A stretch of 64,000 nucleotides of DNA from assembly GCA_015143295.1 (NCBI GenBank), contig CM026567.1, forward strand, positions 9,442,416-9,506,415, written 5' to 3'. The position numbers and the translations under genes are program-made. A model generated the notes under the pieces. That model was not told the DNA's origin and searched no databases. It saw only the letters and a program-made list of their open reading frames with translations. Within the stretch, counting starts at the first letter, position 1. Each line of letters opens with the position of its first letter. The DNA comes from Tetracentron sinense (lineage: Eukaryota; Streptophyta; Magnoliopsida; Trochodendrales; Trochodendraceae). Shown here one piece after another: positions 12,311 through 22,866 of this stretch.

Positions 12311-12495
12311 ACCGATCGCTCGGTCCAGTCAGCGATCGATCGGTCCATAACCGATCGATCGGTAGCTATCGCACGGTCAGAAATTTTGTATGGGGAAATT
12401 TTCCAGAGAGTGAGTTTTTGACCGGTCGATCGGTCATAAACACCGATCGATCGGTAGGCAACCGATCGATCGGTCATAACCACCGATCGCTCGGT
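12311..12495 (+). repeat. CGATCG palindrome cassette, 5' LTR of shortened Tekay element
   Basis: The clearest copy. Palindromes start at 12311, 12331, 12350 and 12364, then 12421, 12442, 12461 and 12482, so spacing within each group is mostly 19-21 bp, near two turns of the DNA helix. The spacer between groups carries TTTGTATGGGG and TTTTCCAGAGAG. It sits about 60 bp ahead of the TATA-like site. Confidence 0.9.
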
Positions 12496-13480
12496 CTTCG
12501 CGTTTTTGCAGAAATTTCTGTAAGGGCGTTTTCGTCTTTTGGGTGTTAAACCCTTACCCATAAGGGTTTGCTCGACCCTTTGAGGCCTCACTTACAACAT
12601 TGAGGGATTTTGAGAGATAGAGAGAGAGGAGGAGAAAGCTCTAACCTAGGGTTTGGTTTTGGAGAAGAAATCAAAGGGGTGAAGACCCTAGATCGTCCCC
12701 AAGCACGTTTTCTTCAAGATTTCAACTCAAGCTCGGGTGGGGTGCATTCTCAAAGCTAGGGCAGCCCTCACTCACATTTTAGAAAGGGATTTCTTCCCCC
12801 AACTCAAGCTTCTTTCAAGCAAAGGCTTCATCTTTCAAGTTGGAGCTTCAATCAAGGTCCCTACCAAGGATCAAGCCTTGATTCAAGGTTAGTACACCCT
12901 ACTAACTTCCCTTAGCAATAATCTAGATTTTCTATTGTGAAATGTGACTCTTGATAGTATGTTTTCTTCCTTATAAAGTGTATCATCTTCACTAAATATA
13001 AACAAGATAAGAAAAAGGTATGGATGTGTGGATGGGATGTCGATTGAGGCGATTGGATGCCGTATGGATGTTGTGTGATGTGTGAAATGGAAAATGGAAG
13101 ATGGGCACTTTACAAATAACGAATGTACCTTGATTTCTTGATGAAAAATACGCACTAAATAAGGGAAATGGAAGGACTAAGAAATGTGGCCCACCGTGTG
13201 TTTGATAAAATGACTAAACAAGGGATAAATGGACTTAATGAAGAAAATGGAAATAGAAATTGTGTAAATTTTCTTAGGAATGATAAATTGCTCAAATGTG
13301 CTATATGTTGCCTAAATTTTCATACCACTATGTTAAGGATTAAAATGCCATATTCATGTGATCTGCCCATTCAAGTATGTCATCATGATTACCACTATTG
13401 ACAAGCACACAAGCACGCATGCATGCATGAATTGGGTTTTCCAAGAGTAATTGTGCATAATAAAGCAAACAAGAGAAAGA

Positions 13481-13810
13481 ACATGACAAGGAGGTTGGTA
13501 GCCCAAGGAAGGGTGCTAGCCTCTGGCTCACAAGAGAAATGAAACAAGCACATGACAAGGAGGTTGGTAGCCCAAGGAAGGGTGCTAGCCTCTGGCTCAC
13601 AAGAGGAATGGAACAAGAACATGACAAGGAGGTTGGTAGCCCAAGGAAGGGTGCTAGCCTCTGGCTCACAAGAGAAATGAAACAAGAACATGACAAGGAG
13701 GTTGGTAGCCCAAGGAAGGGTGCTAGCCTCTGGCTCACAAGAGGAATAGAACAAGAACATGACAAGGAGGTTGGTAGCCTAAGGAAGGGTGCTAGCCTCT
13801 GGCTCACAAG
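13481..13810 (+). repeat. 69-bp minisatellite, about five copies
   Basis: Head-to-tail units containing ACATGACAAGGAGGTTGG and CTAGCCTCTGGCTCACAAG, the last one partial. The matching array in the 3' LTR has seven copies. Because 69 is a multiple of three, every frame through it is open and gives spurious repetitive reading frames on both strands. Confidence 0.95.
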
Positions 13811-14055
13811 TATACAAGTCAAGAACAAATCAAGACATGAAATACAAGACAAGACATGACACACATACATGATTTGACCGAGACACGAAAAAGGTTTTCG
13901 AGACATGAGTTTTACCGAGGTTTTTGCATTCATACACGCATGTCAAGATATGGCTATGTATCTTATGCTTTCATTATTGCTTTAAATTAATATCTTGTAT
14001 TGCTCACTGTTGTTATGCTTTCGCTATTGTTATGGTTAGCTAGTAGTTTGTACTC

Positions 14056-14076
14056 GCTGAGTATTCCATGCTCAGC
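14056..14076 (+). other. Conserved hairpin before the small acidic frame
   Basis: GCTGAG, a 9-base loop TATTCCATG, and CTCAGC form a perfect 6-bp stem. It is conserved at the same place in other Tekay-type LTRs (near 4207, 18067, 20770, 21873, 28894, 36870 and 46574), some with small changes. An RNA role is inferred. Confidence 0.6.
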
Positions 14077-14085
14077 CGTACTTTT

Positions 14086-14226
14086 ATGTCGGCAGGTACT
14101 GTGGATGTCCTCGACCCCGAGCCTTGGGTCGAGGAGGAGTATGTAGAGGAGAGGGAGCCACCTATCCCATGGCAGTCTCAGGAGGATAGGGACTTGGATG
14201 TGTGGCCATACCTCGACTACTGTTGA
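14086..14226 (+). CDS. Small acidic reading frame, 5' LTR of shortened Tekay element
   Basis: A 46-codon ATG frame ending TGA. It starts MSAGTVDVLD, has the PWVEEEYVEE core, a Pro/Trp-rich middle and ends DLDVWPYLDYC. About 280 bp separate it from the LTR end and about 600 bp from the gag start, so on a genomic transcript it would lie in the 5' leader. It is longer at the C-terminus than the copy at 4238-4357. No known domain. Confidence 0.5.
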   Translation: MSAGTVDVLDPEPWVEEEYVEEREPPIPWQSQEDRDLDVWPYLDYC

Positions 14227-14509
14227 GAGGAGAGGGTTAGAGAGTTCCTTTTTGTATTTTGATAGGTGGGCATGTCCACCTTTACTTTGATTGTATTTGG
14301 TATATGTTAACTTGGAATACTATTTGGAGTTATAGAAGAAAGGAAAAAATTGGCTTATGATTCCGCACTTATGTTTAGTTCCGCGCTCTAATTATCATTG
14401 TATTATATTATGTTTAGCCTCTTGCATTACAGGATGGTTTGACAGGTACACGTAGTCACCTCTAAAGTATCCCTTAACTCCTAGGGGGTATTTTGGGGCG
14501 TGACAGAGG

Positions 14510-14521
14510 TGGTATCAGAGC
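14510..14521 (+). promoter_or_regulatory. Primer binding site, initiator tRNA-Met
   Basis: TGGTATCAGAGC, four bases after the 5' LTR end, is complementary to the 3' end of plant initiator tRNA-Met. This is usual for Tekay elements. Confidence 0.92.
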
Positions 14522-14833
14522 TCTAGGCATTAGAGTCCCTAGGGTCACTTGGATGATTGAACAAGGTATTAGAATCACCTTAGAGAGTTGTATTCCAAGT
14601 ATAGACTAACAAGTTAGTCTTAGTCAAAATGGGTTGAACTTCAACCGAACATAGAGTCCTACGCTAGGAACACGGATTGTATGTTATGCTATTGTGTTAT
14701 ATACCCTGTGTACATTATTTGTGTTGTACTTATTAAATGTGCTTGATGAATATGTATTGAGTGAATTGCGAAATTTGTACTAAATGCGTATCCAAGTTAG
14801 ACTCATGCTGTATTGTCGTTCTCAGGAGAAATC

Positions 14834-15870
14834 ATGAGACGCAATACCCGGGGTCGCGGGTACAACACGAGGGGTAATGGAGGTGATGCTCCATCGGGTG
14901 ATGATCAACCCGACTTTGCCCAAGCATTCGCATCCATAGCCGAGACTTTGGCTATGTTGGCGGCAAGGCAACCGGCCACTCCGCCTAATGCGGCACTTAT
15001 ACCGGCTCCTCCTAACTGAGCCCAAGCCGGGATAGAAGCTTTCCGGAGGATGAGGCCTCCAACTTTTTGTGGAAGTATTGATCCACTTGTCGCCGAGGGT
15101 TGGATTCGGTAACTTGAGAAGATATTCTCGGTATTGGCACCTACGGAAGTAGAGAGGGTCACGTGGGCTGCCTTTATGCTTGAAGGCGAGGCCGACCATT
15201 GGTGGAAGTCTGCACTTCAGACCCGAGAGTTGACCCGGCAAGGCCAAGAATGGACATGGGGAGAATTCTTGGACGTTTTCTACAAGAAATACTTTCCGGT
15301 TGGGATGAGGTTGGAGAAAGAAATATTTTGGGCCCCGAGTTGATTGAACGAACCGCGGATAGGGTCAAGCTTATACGGGAGAGGTTGAAGACCGCACAGG
15401 ACAGACAGAAAAGCTATGCCGACAACCGAAGGAGGGATCTTGAATTCCGAGTCGGTGACTTTGTGTTTATCAAGATTTCACCGACCAAGGGTGTTATGCG
15501 ATTCAGGAAAAGAGGCAAGCTTAGCCCGAGATAAGTGGGTCCGTTCGAGATCATTACTCGAGTCGGTGAAGTTGCTTACCGTGTTGCTTTGCCCACTCAC
15601 ATGGCCGCGGTCCACAACGTGTTTCATATCTCCCAACTTCGGAAGTGCATCCCGGATCCTTCTCACGTCATCGAGCTTGATCCGGTTGAGATTCGAGAGG
15701 ATCTCACTTTGGTTGAGAAGCCGGTTCATATTTTGGATCGAAGAGACCAAGTACTTCGCAACAAGACTATTCCGCTAGTTCTCGTGCAATGGCAACATCA
15801 CGCTCGAGAAGAGGCTACATGGGAACGTGAGGCCGAAGTCAAGGTGAAGTACCCCGAGTTGTTTGAATGA
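14834..15870 (+). pseudogene. Remnant gag start and pol end of the shortened Tekay element
   Basis: The first part reads as a Tekay gag N-terminus (MRRNTRGRGYNTRG, AQAFASIAETLAMLAARQ, then VTWAAFMLEGEADHWW). The last part reads as the end of pol after the integrase core ([38 protein letters not shown], and the chromodomain-like [16 protein letters not shown]). Protease, RT, RNase H and most of integrase are absent. The copy is non-functional and depends at most on relatives in trans. Confidence 0.88.
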
Positions 15871-15967
15871 TTTTGGGTATAACTTGTAATTTTGTTTCGA
15901 ATTGTTATGCTAAGTTGTTTAAATTGTAAAGCACGCATTGTCCAAATTTCGAGGACGAAATTTTTGT

Positions 15968-15979
15968 AAGGGGGGAGAA
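15968..15979 (+). other. Polypurine tract of the shortened Tekay element
   Basis: AAGGGGGGAGAA directly ahead of the 3' LTR. It would prime plus-strand DNA synthesis. Confidence 0.88.
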
Positions 15980-16191
15980 TGTAGCACCCCGGACTTTTTC
16001 ATCTTTAATGAATGGCACTTTCGTAGCTAATTGGCTGTTTTCGTAGTCTAATTAATAAATAAGGAAGAAATCGGAAATTCTGAAACGTCAAAAATGTGCA
16101 TTTTTGAAAGACGAACCCAACGCAAGTTGAATCGTCGAAATCCGACGAGCGAGTCAAAAGATATGGTCAAAACAGTCCAGACATACAGAGC

Positions 16192-16376
16192 ACCGAATGC
16201 TCGGTCCAGTCAGCGATCGATCGGTCCATAACCGATCGATCGGTAGCTATCGCTCGGTCAGAAATTTTGTATGGGGAAATTTTCCAAAGAGTGAGTTTTT
16301 GACCGGTCGATCGGTCATAAACACCGATCGATCGGTAGGCAACCGATCGATCGGTCATAACCACCGATCGCTCGGT
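16192..16376 (+). repeat. CGATCG palindrome cassette, 3' LTR of shortened Tekay element
   Basis: Same two groups of palindromes and spacer as in the 5' LTR, with a few base differences. Confidence 0.9.
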
Positions 16377-17361
16377 CTTCGCTTTTTTGCAGAAATTTTA
16401 GTAAGGGCGTTTTCGTCTTTTGGGTGTTAAACCCTTACCCATAAGGGTTTGCTCGACCCTTTGAGGCCTCACTTACAACATTGAGGGATTTTGAGAGATA
16501 GAGAGAGATGAGGAGAAAGCTCTAACCTAGGGTTTGGTTTTGGAGAAGAAATCAAAGGGGTGAAGACCCTAGATCGTCCCCAAGCACGTTTTCTTCAAGA
16601 TTTCAACTCAAGCTCGGGTGGGGTGCATTCTCAAAGCTAGGGCAGCCCTCACTCACGTTTTAGAAAGGGATTTCTTCCCCCAACTCAAGCTTCTTTCAAG
16701 CAAAGGCTTCATCTTTCAAGTTGGAGCTTCAATCAAGGTCCCTACCAAGGATCAAGCCTTGATTCAAGGTTAGTACACCGTACTAACTTCCCTTAGCAAT
16801 AATCTAGATTTTCTATTGTGAAATGTGACTCTTGATAGTATGTTTTCTTCCTTATAAAGTGTATCATCTTCACTAAATATAAACAAGATAAGAAAAATGT
16901 ATGGATGTGTGGATGGGATGTCGATTGAGGCGATTGGATGCCGTATGGATGTTGTGTGATGTGTGAAATGGAAAATGGAAGATGGGCACTTTACAAATAA
17001 CGAATGTACCTTGATTTCTTGATGAAAAATACGCACTAAATAAGGGAAATGGAAGGACTAAGAAATGTGGCCCACCGTGTGTTTGATAAAATGACTAAAC
17101 AAGGGATAAATGGACTTAATGAAGAAAATGGAAATAGAAATTGTGTAAATTTTCTTAGGAATGATAAATTGCTCAAATGTGCTATATGTTGCCTAAATTT
17201 TCATACCACTATGTTAAGGATTGAAATGCCATATTCATGTGATCCGCCCATTCAAGTATGTCATCATGATTACCACTATTGACAAGCACACAAGCACGCT
17301 TGCATGCATGAATTGGGTTTTCCAAGAGTAATTGTGCATAATAAAGCAAACAAGAGAAAGA

Positions 17362-17823
17362 ACATGACAAGGAGGTTGGTAGCCCAAGGAAGGGTGCTAG
17401 CCTCTGGCTCACAAGAGAAATGAAACAAGAACATGACAAGGAGGTTGGTAGCCCAAGGAAGGGTGCTAGCCTCTGGCTCACAAGAGAAATGAAACAAGAC
17501 AAGGAGGTTGGTAGCCCAAGGAAGGCTGCTAGCCTCTGGCTCACAAGAGAAATGCAACAAGAACATGACAAGGAGGTTGGTAGCCCAAGGAAGGGTGCTA
17601 GCCTCTGGCTCACAAGAGGAATGGAACATGAACATGACAAGGAGGTTGGTAGCCCAAGGAAGGGTGCTAGCCTCTGGCTCACAAGAGGAATGGAACAAGA
17701 ACATGACAAGGAGGTTGGTAGCCCAAGGAAGGGTGCTAGCCTCTGGCTCACAAGAGGAATGGAGCAAAAAAATGACAAGGAGGTTGGTAGCCTAAGGAAG
17801 GGTGCTAGCCTCTGGCTCACAAG
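17362..17823 (+). repeat. 69-bp minisatellite, about seven copies
   Basis: Same unit as at 13481-13810 with two more copies, one unit being 6 bp short. Since both LTRs were made from one template at insertion, the array has changed length since then (or during the last replication). Confidence 0.95.
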
Positions 17824-18098
17824 TATACAAGTCAAGAACAAATCAAGACATGAAATACAAGACAAGACATGACACACATACATGATTTGACCGAGACACG
17901 AAAAAGGTTTCCGAGACATGAGTTTTACCGAGGTTTTTGCATTCATACACGCATGTCAAGATATGGCTATGTATCTTATGATTTCATTATTGCTTTAAAT
18001 TAATATCTTGTATTGCTCACTGTTGTTATGCTTTCGCTATTGTTATGGTTAGCTAGTAGTTTGTACTCGCTGAGTATTCCATGCTCAGCCGTACTTTT

Positions 18099-18239
18099 AT
18101 GTCGGCAGGTACTGTGGATATCCTCGACCCCGAGCCTTGAGTCGAGGAGGAGTATGTAGAGGAGAGGGAGCCACCTATCCCATGGCAGTCTCAGGAGGAT
18201 AGGGACTTGGATGTGTGGCCATACCTCGACTACTGTTGA
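18099..18239 (+). other. Counterpart of the small acidic frame, 3' LTR of shortened Tekay element
   Basis: Nearly identical to 14086-14226 and at the same place behind the hairpin. Being in the 3' LTR it would not lie in the leader of the element's own transcript. I treat it as a fossil copy. Confidence 0.5.
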
Positions 18240-21213
18240 GAGGAGAGGGTTAGAGAGTTCCTTTTTGTATTTTGATAGGTGGGCATGTCCACCTTTACTT
18301 TGATTGTACTTGGTATATGTTAACTTGGAATACTATTTGGAGTTATAGAAGAAAGGAAAAAGTTGGCTTATGCTTCTGCACTTATGTTTAGTTCCGCGCT
18401 CTGATTATCATTGTATTATATTATGTTTAGCCTCTTGCATTACAGGATGGTTTGACAGGTACACGTAGTCACCTCTAAAGTATCCCTTAACTCCTAGGGG
18501 GTATTTTGGGGCGTGACAGTTCATTATCTAGCTTCACCCCAAACTATAGATTTACCATTTGCATCACATTAAGGTTAAAATCACATATTAAATCATCTAT
18601 TCAATCTTAGTATGATGACAAAGTTAGATAGTGGTTTTACTTACAAGTATAGCTATATTCATCCTTGTTATAGAAAACCCCCAAATCATATACCCTTATT
18701 TACTCACTTGATCACAATCTAGTTTACCCTAAATCATACATTCACTATTTGCATTATAGCAAGGTTAGTCTCTATTTAAATCACCCCTTTAATCATCTTT
18801 TCTATCTTTGTATAATAACAAAGTTAGGTAGTAGAATCACTAACCTCTTGGACCAATTTCTTTGTAGAAGAAAGCCTTTGAGTAGAATCTCAACTTGGTA
18901 GTGGAAGATCCTTCTTGAAGGAAATGATCCAAGCTTTGATCTGGACTCTCTTTGATCTCTACAAGACCCCTCTTGGAAATTCCCAAACTTTTCCTCTCCT
19001 TTCTCTCTTTTTCTCTCAAAAAGTTCTTCTCTAGGTATTAGAAACCTTGGTCCCCTAAAAATAGGGTATATATAGGTGTTTGGGTTGAGAAAAACCCTTA
19101 AAAAAACGTGTCTGTGCAATCTCGCTCGAGCGGGCTTCCATCTCGCTCGATCAGGTTGCTCCCAGTACTCAAAAACTCAGTTTTGGTCTATCTCGCTTGA
19201 GCGGGTTTGGATCTTGCTCGAGCGATTTGTTTTGCAAAAAAGCGCTTCGGTAGATCGGCCATAACTTTTGACTCGGTGGTCCGATTTTGACGATTCAACT
19301 TGCGTTGGATTCCTCTTTAGAAGGGGAACAACTTTCATGTTTTGTACAACTCCAAATTTTGAGTTTACTTTACCAAAAATGTCTCCAAAGCTGACTGGTC
19401 TGTAAATGGGTTTTGACAGCCCAGATTTTCAACAGTCCCGACTTTGGAAATCAGACTTTTGACCCAACCCCAACTCAAAATCTGGAAAAATGGTAAACAT
19501 GAACCTCGAAGAGGGTTCTAATACCTTTTCAAAAATTTAATGCTCACTCGATTCCGAGCAACGATGACTAAACTAGAGTCCTTTAAAGTTGAGGTAAATG
19601 CCGAAACATACCTTTTCAACACCTAGAACAAAATGAACCATCCTACCAAGAACAAAATGTAAAGGCCTTAAGCCTTTACACACACCACACAAGGCACTAT
19701 CTACACACTATTGATGGCACTATTCTCGACCTAGGGAACTCGGTTCCGGGTTTCTACATACATACTAAGGGTATTTTCATAACCCATCCACCTCGAATCC
19801 AACCCCTACTCCATTCTCATAGCTCCCGACCCTAGGTTCTTAAACCAACTAAGGTAACCCATTGAGCACAACCCAAATGCATGGGAGGCCCCGGCTGCTA
19901 CAAAATCGCTCAAATTGACACTTAGAGTGTTTTTACACTCTTTCATGTTTTCCCAAAACACCTTACACTTCTTGATTCATACACCAACTCCCATCACTCT
20001 CAAGCCATGAGGAAACCCTCACTCTCATTAACCAAACCCAACTTGTAATAAAGGCATTTGGCCCTTCCAATACTAGTGCCCTCGACACAATTCACTCACA
20101 TGAACCGTCCTTGCACATGAACAGTGCTTGTAGAAAATCCAGGGCGCTATAGTTTATCGGTGTTTTTCAAGAACAAGGGTTTTTATTCTCGATTCACGAA
20201 CACCATAACATGGCCAAACGTAAGGGTTGGTAAATAGAGGTAGGGCATATCTTAAGATATGTTTTGCCTCGCTTTTTGACAAGAACAAGAACACGCCAAG
20301 CCAGACCCCAAGCATGCATGTTTACTTTCGATGCATTTTTGTTAAAGAGGGGTTTCCCCTCCCTCACAAGTTGTATCTCATTTAGGAAGAGGGGATTCTA
20401 AACCACCCTCCCTCACAAGTAGCATGAGCATGTTTACTTTCCAGTCAAGCAAGCAAGCATGAGCATTTACATTTCATGGCATGACATGCATGATACGACA
20501 AGACAAGAAATACATGATATGACACGAAAAGCAAGACATGGCATGACACGACAAAACGAACAAGACAGAATATGGCAAGACAATTTTTCAAACATGAAAA
20601 GAGCATTTCAAGTCAAGTCAAGCACATGATGTTTTTAAGAGTTTTTTCGACTTTGATATGATGCAAGCATGATCTATCAATTGTTTACTCTTCGTGTCAA
20701 TTATATGAACTGCTTCCTGCTTATTTCTGTTATTATTATGATATGAATGTTGGTTAGTATTTGATCCCCGTTGAGTATTCCATGCTTAGCCGTACTTTTG
20801 ATGTCGGCAGGTGTTAGTGGAGCGCCTGCTCCTTTTGACATCTATGCTCCCGATCCGTGGGAGGAAGAGGAGTACGTTGAGGAGGTCCCTGCTGTGAAGC
20901 CTCATGTGGAGGACTACTTCTAGGTGAGTGTGAGTGAGCATGAGAAATTCATACCCATGTATTTTGGCGGGTATGTTCGCACCTTCTTTTGTTGATTTCC
21001 TTTTTTACAAACTTGGATTACATGTATATACATAGAGGTTTTGTTTAGACTTCCGCTGTGCCATGTTTAGTTTATGCTTTCGTTATCTTGTCCTCTTTTG
21101 TATATGCTCTGTATATGTTGCAGGATGGTTTGTCAAGCATGTCATGTAAGTCATGATAAGTCATCCAAGATTCACTCTAACTCCTAGGGTGAGTTTTGGG
21201 TCTCGACAAACGG

Positions 21214-21407
21214 AGTCCAGGTGCCGATGCAGATTTAAGAGCTAACAATTGAGTAGCCAACTCTTGCATTTAAGACATCATAGCCATGATCTCATCATCC
21301 TTATACCGGAGCTGAGCCTATAGGGCTACTATTTGATCACCTAATGGTGGAAGTGCCGAAGTTGGAGTGTTATTCCCTTAATTTGCGTTCCCGTCCAAAT
21401 TTGCAAT
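21214..21407 (-). pseudogene. Tat-1 gag fragment between two insertions
   Basis: About 190 bp of Tat-1 between the AACGG duplication of solo LTR-A and the GCAAT duplication of the Tekay element. The minus strand gives gag-like text without a clear motif. It joins the two longer gag stretches in position only. Confidence 0.55.
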
Positions 21408-21712
21408 TGTCGCGACCCAAAATACCCCCTAGGAGTTAAGGATACTTTGACTCGTGACCGCCGTATCATACCTCCAGTATGATACATAAGGCACACGTGG
21501 AAACCTGTCAGAGTACCTGAATATACATTGCGGAAACAAAATACAATGCACAGCGGAAAAATAAAATACTAAACATAGCGGAAGCAAAATGAATACTCCT
21601 ATAACTTGGCTCAAGTAAGAACCAACAAGTACACATGTGTGAGAAACCCAAAAGTGGAGTGGACAAACCCCACACTCACCTAACAAAATGACACAAGTTC
21701 TAAGTCGGTCGA

Positions 21713-21853
21713 TCAACAGAAATCGAAGTCACGACTCCTATCTAAAGCACCATCGTCATGATAGTGATCCATGGAAGGCTCCGGGTCACGGTACTCCTCC
21801 TCGACCCAAGGTTCTTCGCCACACAAATCGAATGGAAGCCGAGCACCTGCCGA
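21713..21853 (-). CDS. Small acidic reading frame, 3' LTR of Tekay element
   Basis: On the minus strand the frame reads SAG, a PFDLC block, EEPWVEEEY, a His/Asp-rich middle and DRSRDFDFC before TGA. It aligns with the other LTR small frames from the SAG onward. No in-frame ATG was found directly at the family's usual place, so either translation starts elsewhere or the frame is joined to an upstream exon by splicing at GGCAG|GT. Confidence 0.45.
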   Translation of the reverse strand, partial: SAGARLPFDLCGEEPWVEEEYRDPEPSMDHYHDDGALDRSRDFDFC

Positions 21854-22866
21854 TCATAACAATATCGACTGAGCATGGAATACTCAGTGTATACAAACTA
21901 ATAACAATAAAGCGGTTAGGCATGGAGCATACAAGACATGGAGAATGAAATCCGTAAATTCCTTAAAGCATGGAAATCGTGAAAGCATATGTGAGATAAC
22001 ATTCGAAAAACAAAACTGTAACTGTGTGAGTCAATCGATAATCATAGCCTTATGAGTTCTTGTGAGTTCATGGAGTTACTTAGAGTCATTATGATCCGTA
22101 GAGACATAGAGCATAGAGCAATAACCTTAGAGCATTTCCATAGAGCATAACCTTAGAGATCTTGGAGCATTTCATTGTGATCCGTGGAGCTTGTGAGACG
22201 ATCTTATAGCATTATCATAGAGTTTCCTTGTGAGCATGGTATGATCCTTAGAGCTTGTGAAACGATCTTAGAGAAATCATAGAGTTACTTAGAATCATTC
22301 ATTATTCGTCTTTTCGTGAAAAACCTTTGTTTGTATTTTGAGAAATCCATGGAAACCATCGGTTTATGCGAGACATGCGAGCATATGCACTTAATAAGAG
22401 AAATCATCGTATTTAAGCATAGAATCCCTTAGAGGTATTTTATCAAACACTTAGAGTGCATCATAATAGTAACCTTCATCTAAGTATATAATCACACCTT
22501 TTCATACATAAAATCAATACATATAGATAGGGCATAGATAAGAAGAATCATATTTAGTAACTAGTAGGATTGCAAGATTGTAGTAGAGTGTATCTACCTT
22601 GATGAAATCAAAGACTTTGATTCCCAAAGGCTTGAACAAGCAATAACCTTGTGTTCTTGGTTGAGAATCACCAAGGGAAGTGGAAGAACCTTGATCTTCC
22701 ACAAGCTTGATCAACAAGTAGTTCCTCTCCTTCTTCTCTCTCTCAAAATCTCCTAAGATAGGGCACAGAGGGTTTCTGAAACCCTAAGGCACGAACTCAG
22801 CCTATTTATAGGCAAAGGGTGATGGTTAAAGTCTTAAACACCCTTAATGAAGAAAATCTGCGTATG

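Larger units (their letters stand above)
12888..14095 (+). other. Possible intron inside the LTR leader
   Basis: TCAAG|GTTAGT at 12888 looks like a splice donor, and TTTTATGTCGGCAG|GT ending at 14095 looks like an acceptor. Similar donor-like text ((T)CAAG|GT) and (G)GCAG|GT or GGCAAG text recur at the same places in most of the other Tekay-type LTRs here. If used, the intron removes the minisatellite and joins a leader exon to the small acidic frame. Inferred from sequence only. Confidence 0.35.
12099..14505 (+). repeat. 5' LTR of the Tekay element at 12099-18518
   Basis: 2407 bp, TGTAGCACCCC to GGGGCGTGACA. Order of parts: TTGAATCGTC box near 12245, palindrome cassette 12311-12495, weak TATA-like CCATAAGGG near 12555, leader exon-like stretch to 12887, minisatellite 13481-13810, hairpin 14056-14076 and small acidic frame 14086-14226. 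Confidence 0.93.
12099..18518 (+). mobile_element. Shortened Tekay element with two LTRs, plus orientation
   Basis: This 6.4 kb Ty3/gypsy Tekay element is flanked by perfect GTTCA duplications (12094-12098 and 18519-18523). It has a 5' LTR (12099-14505), a tRNA-Met primer site, a short internal region with the beginning of gag and the end of pol, a polypurine tract and a 3' LTR (15980-18518). Most of pol is missing, so it is a non-autonomous, broken copy. By eye the LTRs differ by about 1-2% apart from a minisatellite length change, so it is probably the order of a million years old or less. It is the innermost layer of the nest at 9750-21208. Confidence 0.93.
15980..18518 (+). repeat. 3' LTR of the Tekay element at 12099-18518
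   Basis: 2539 bp, TGTAGCACCCC to GGGGCGTGACA, followed by the GTTCA duplication. It is 132 bp longer than the 5' LTR. That difference is accounted for by two more 69-bp minisatellite units less 6 bp within one unit. Confidence 0.93.
10902..20151 (-). mobile_element. Solo LTR-B, Tekay-like, minus orientation, split by a later Tekay element
   Basis: On the plus strand it runs from TGTCGCGCCCC at 10902 to GGGCGCTATA at 20151, between GTTTA duplications (10897-10901 and 20152-20156). Its own sequence is 10902-12098 plus 18524-20151, about 2.8 kb. On the minus strand it shows a TATA-like TATATA near 19067-19075, the TTGAATCGTC box near 19290, and C-terminal text of the small acidic frame near 11170-11235. 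It belongs to another Tekay LTR subfamily, closest to that at 36481-39178. Confidence 0.88.
9750..21208 (+). mobile_element. Solo LTR-A, Tekay-type, plus orientation, itself split by later insertions
   Basis: It starts TGTAGAGCCTCG at 9750 and ends GGGTCTCGACA at 21208, flanked by AACGG duplications (9745-9749 and 21209-21213). Its own sequence is 9750-10901 plus 20157-21208, about 2.2 kb, close in length and layout to solo LTR-1. A TATA-like CCTATAAGGG lies near 10234. It is interrupted by the opposite-strand solo LTR-B, which duplicated GTTTA. No internal region remains. Confidence 0.9.

Noticed and set aside
12311-12495. Regularly spaced palindromic repeats resembling a CRISPR array
   Set aside because: Repeats are 14 bp with 5-7 bp gaps, sit inside plant LTRs next to a TATA box, and recur in all copies with the same spacers. 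This is not a CRISPR array.
12286-12591. Reading frames with DRSV.DRSIA repeats through the palindrome cassettes in several LTRs
   Set aside because: They are translations of the CGATCG palindromes. They appear on both strands of the same block and vary with palindrome number, with no codon-position bias seen.
13340-13933. Long minus-strand reading frames of repetitive SQRLAPFLGLPTSLSCS-like sequence, and their plus-strand counterparts (also 17209-17946)
   Set aside because: They are frames through a 69-bp minisatellite. A unit divisible by three with few stops stays open in several frames on both strands, so these are not genes.
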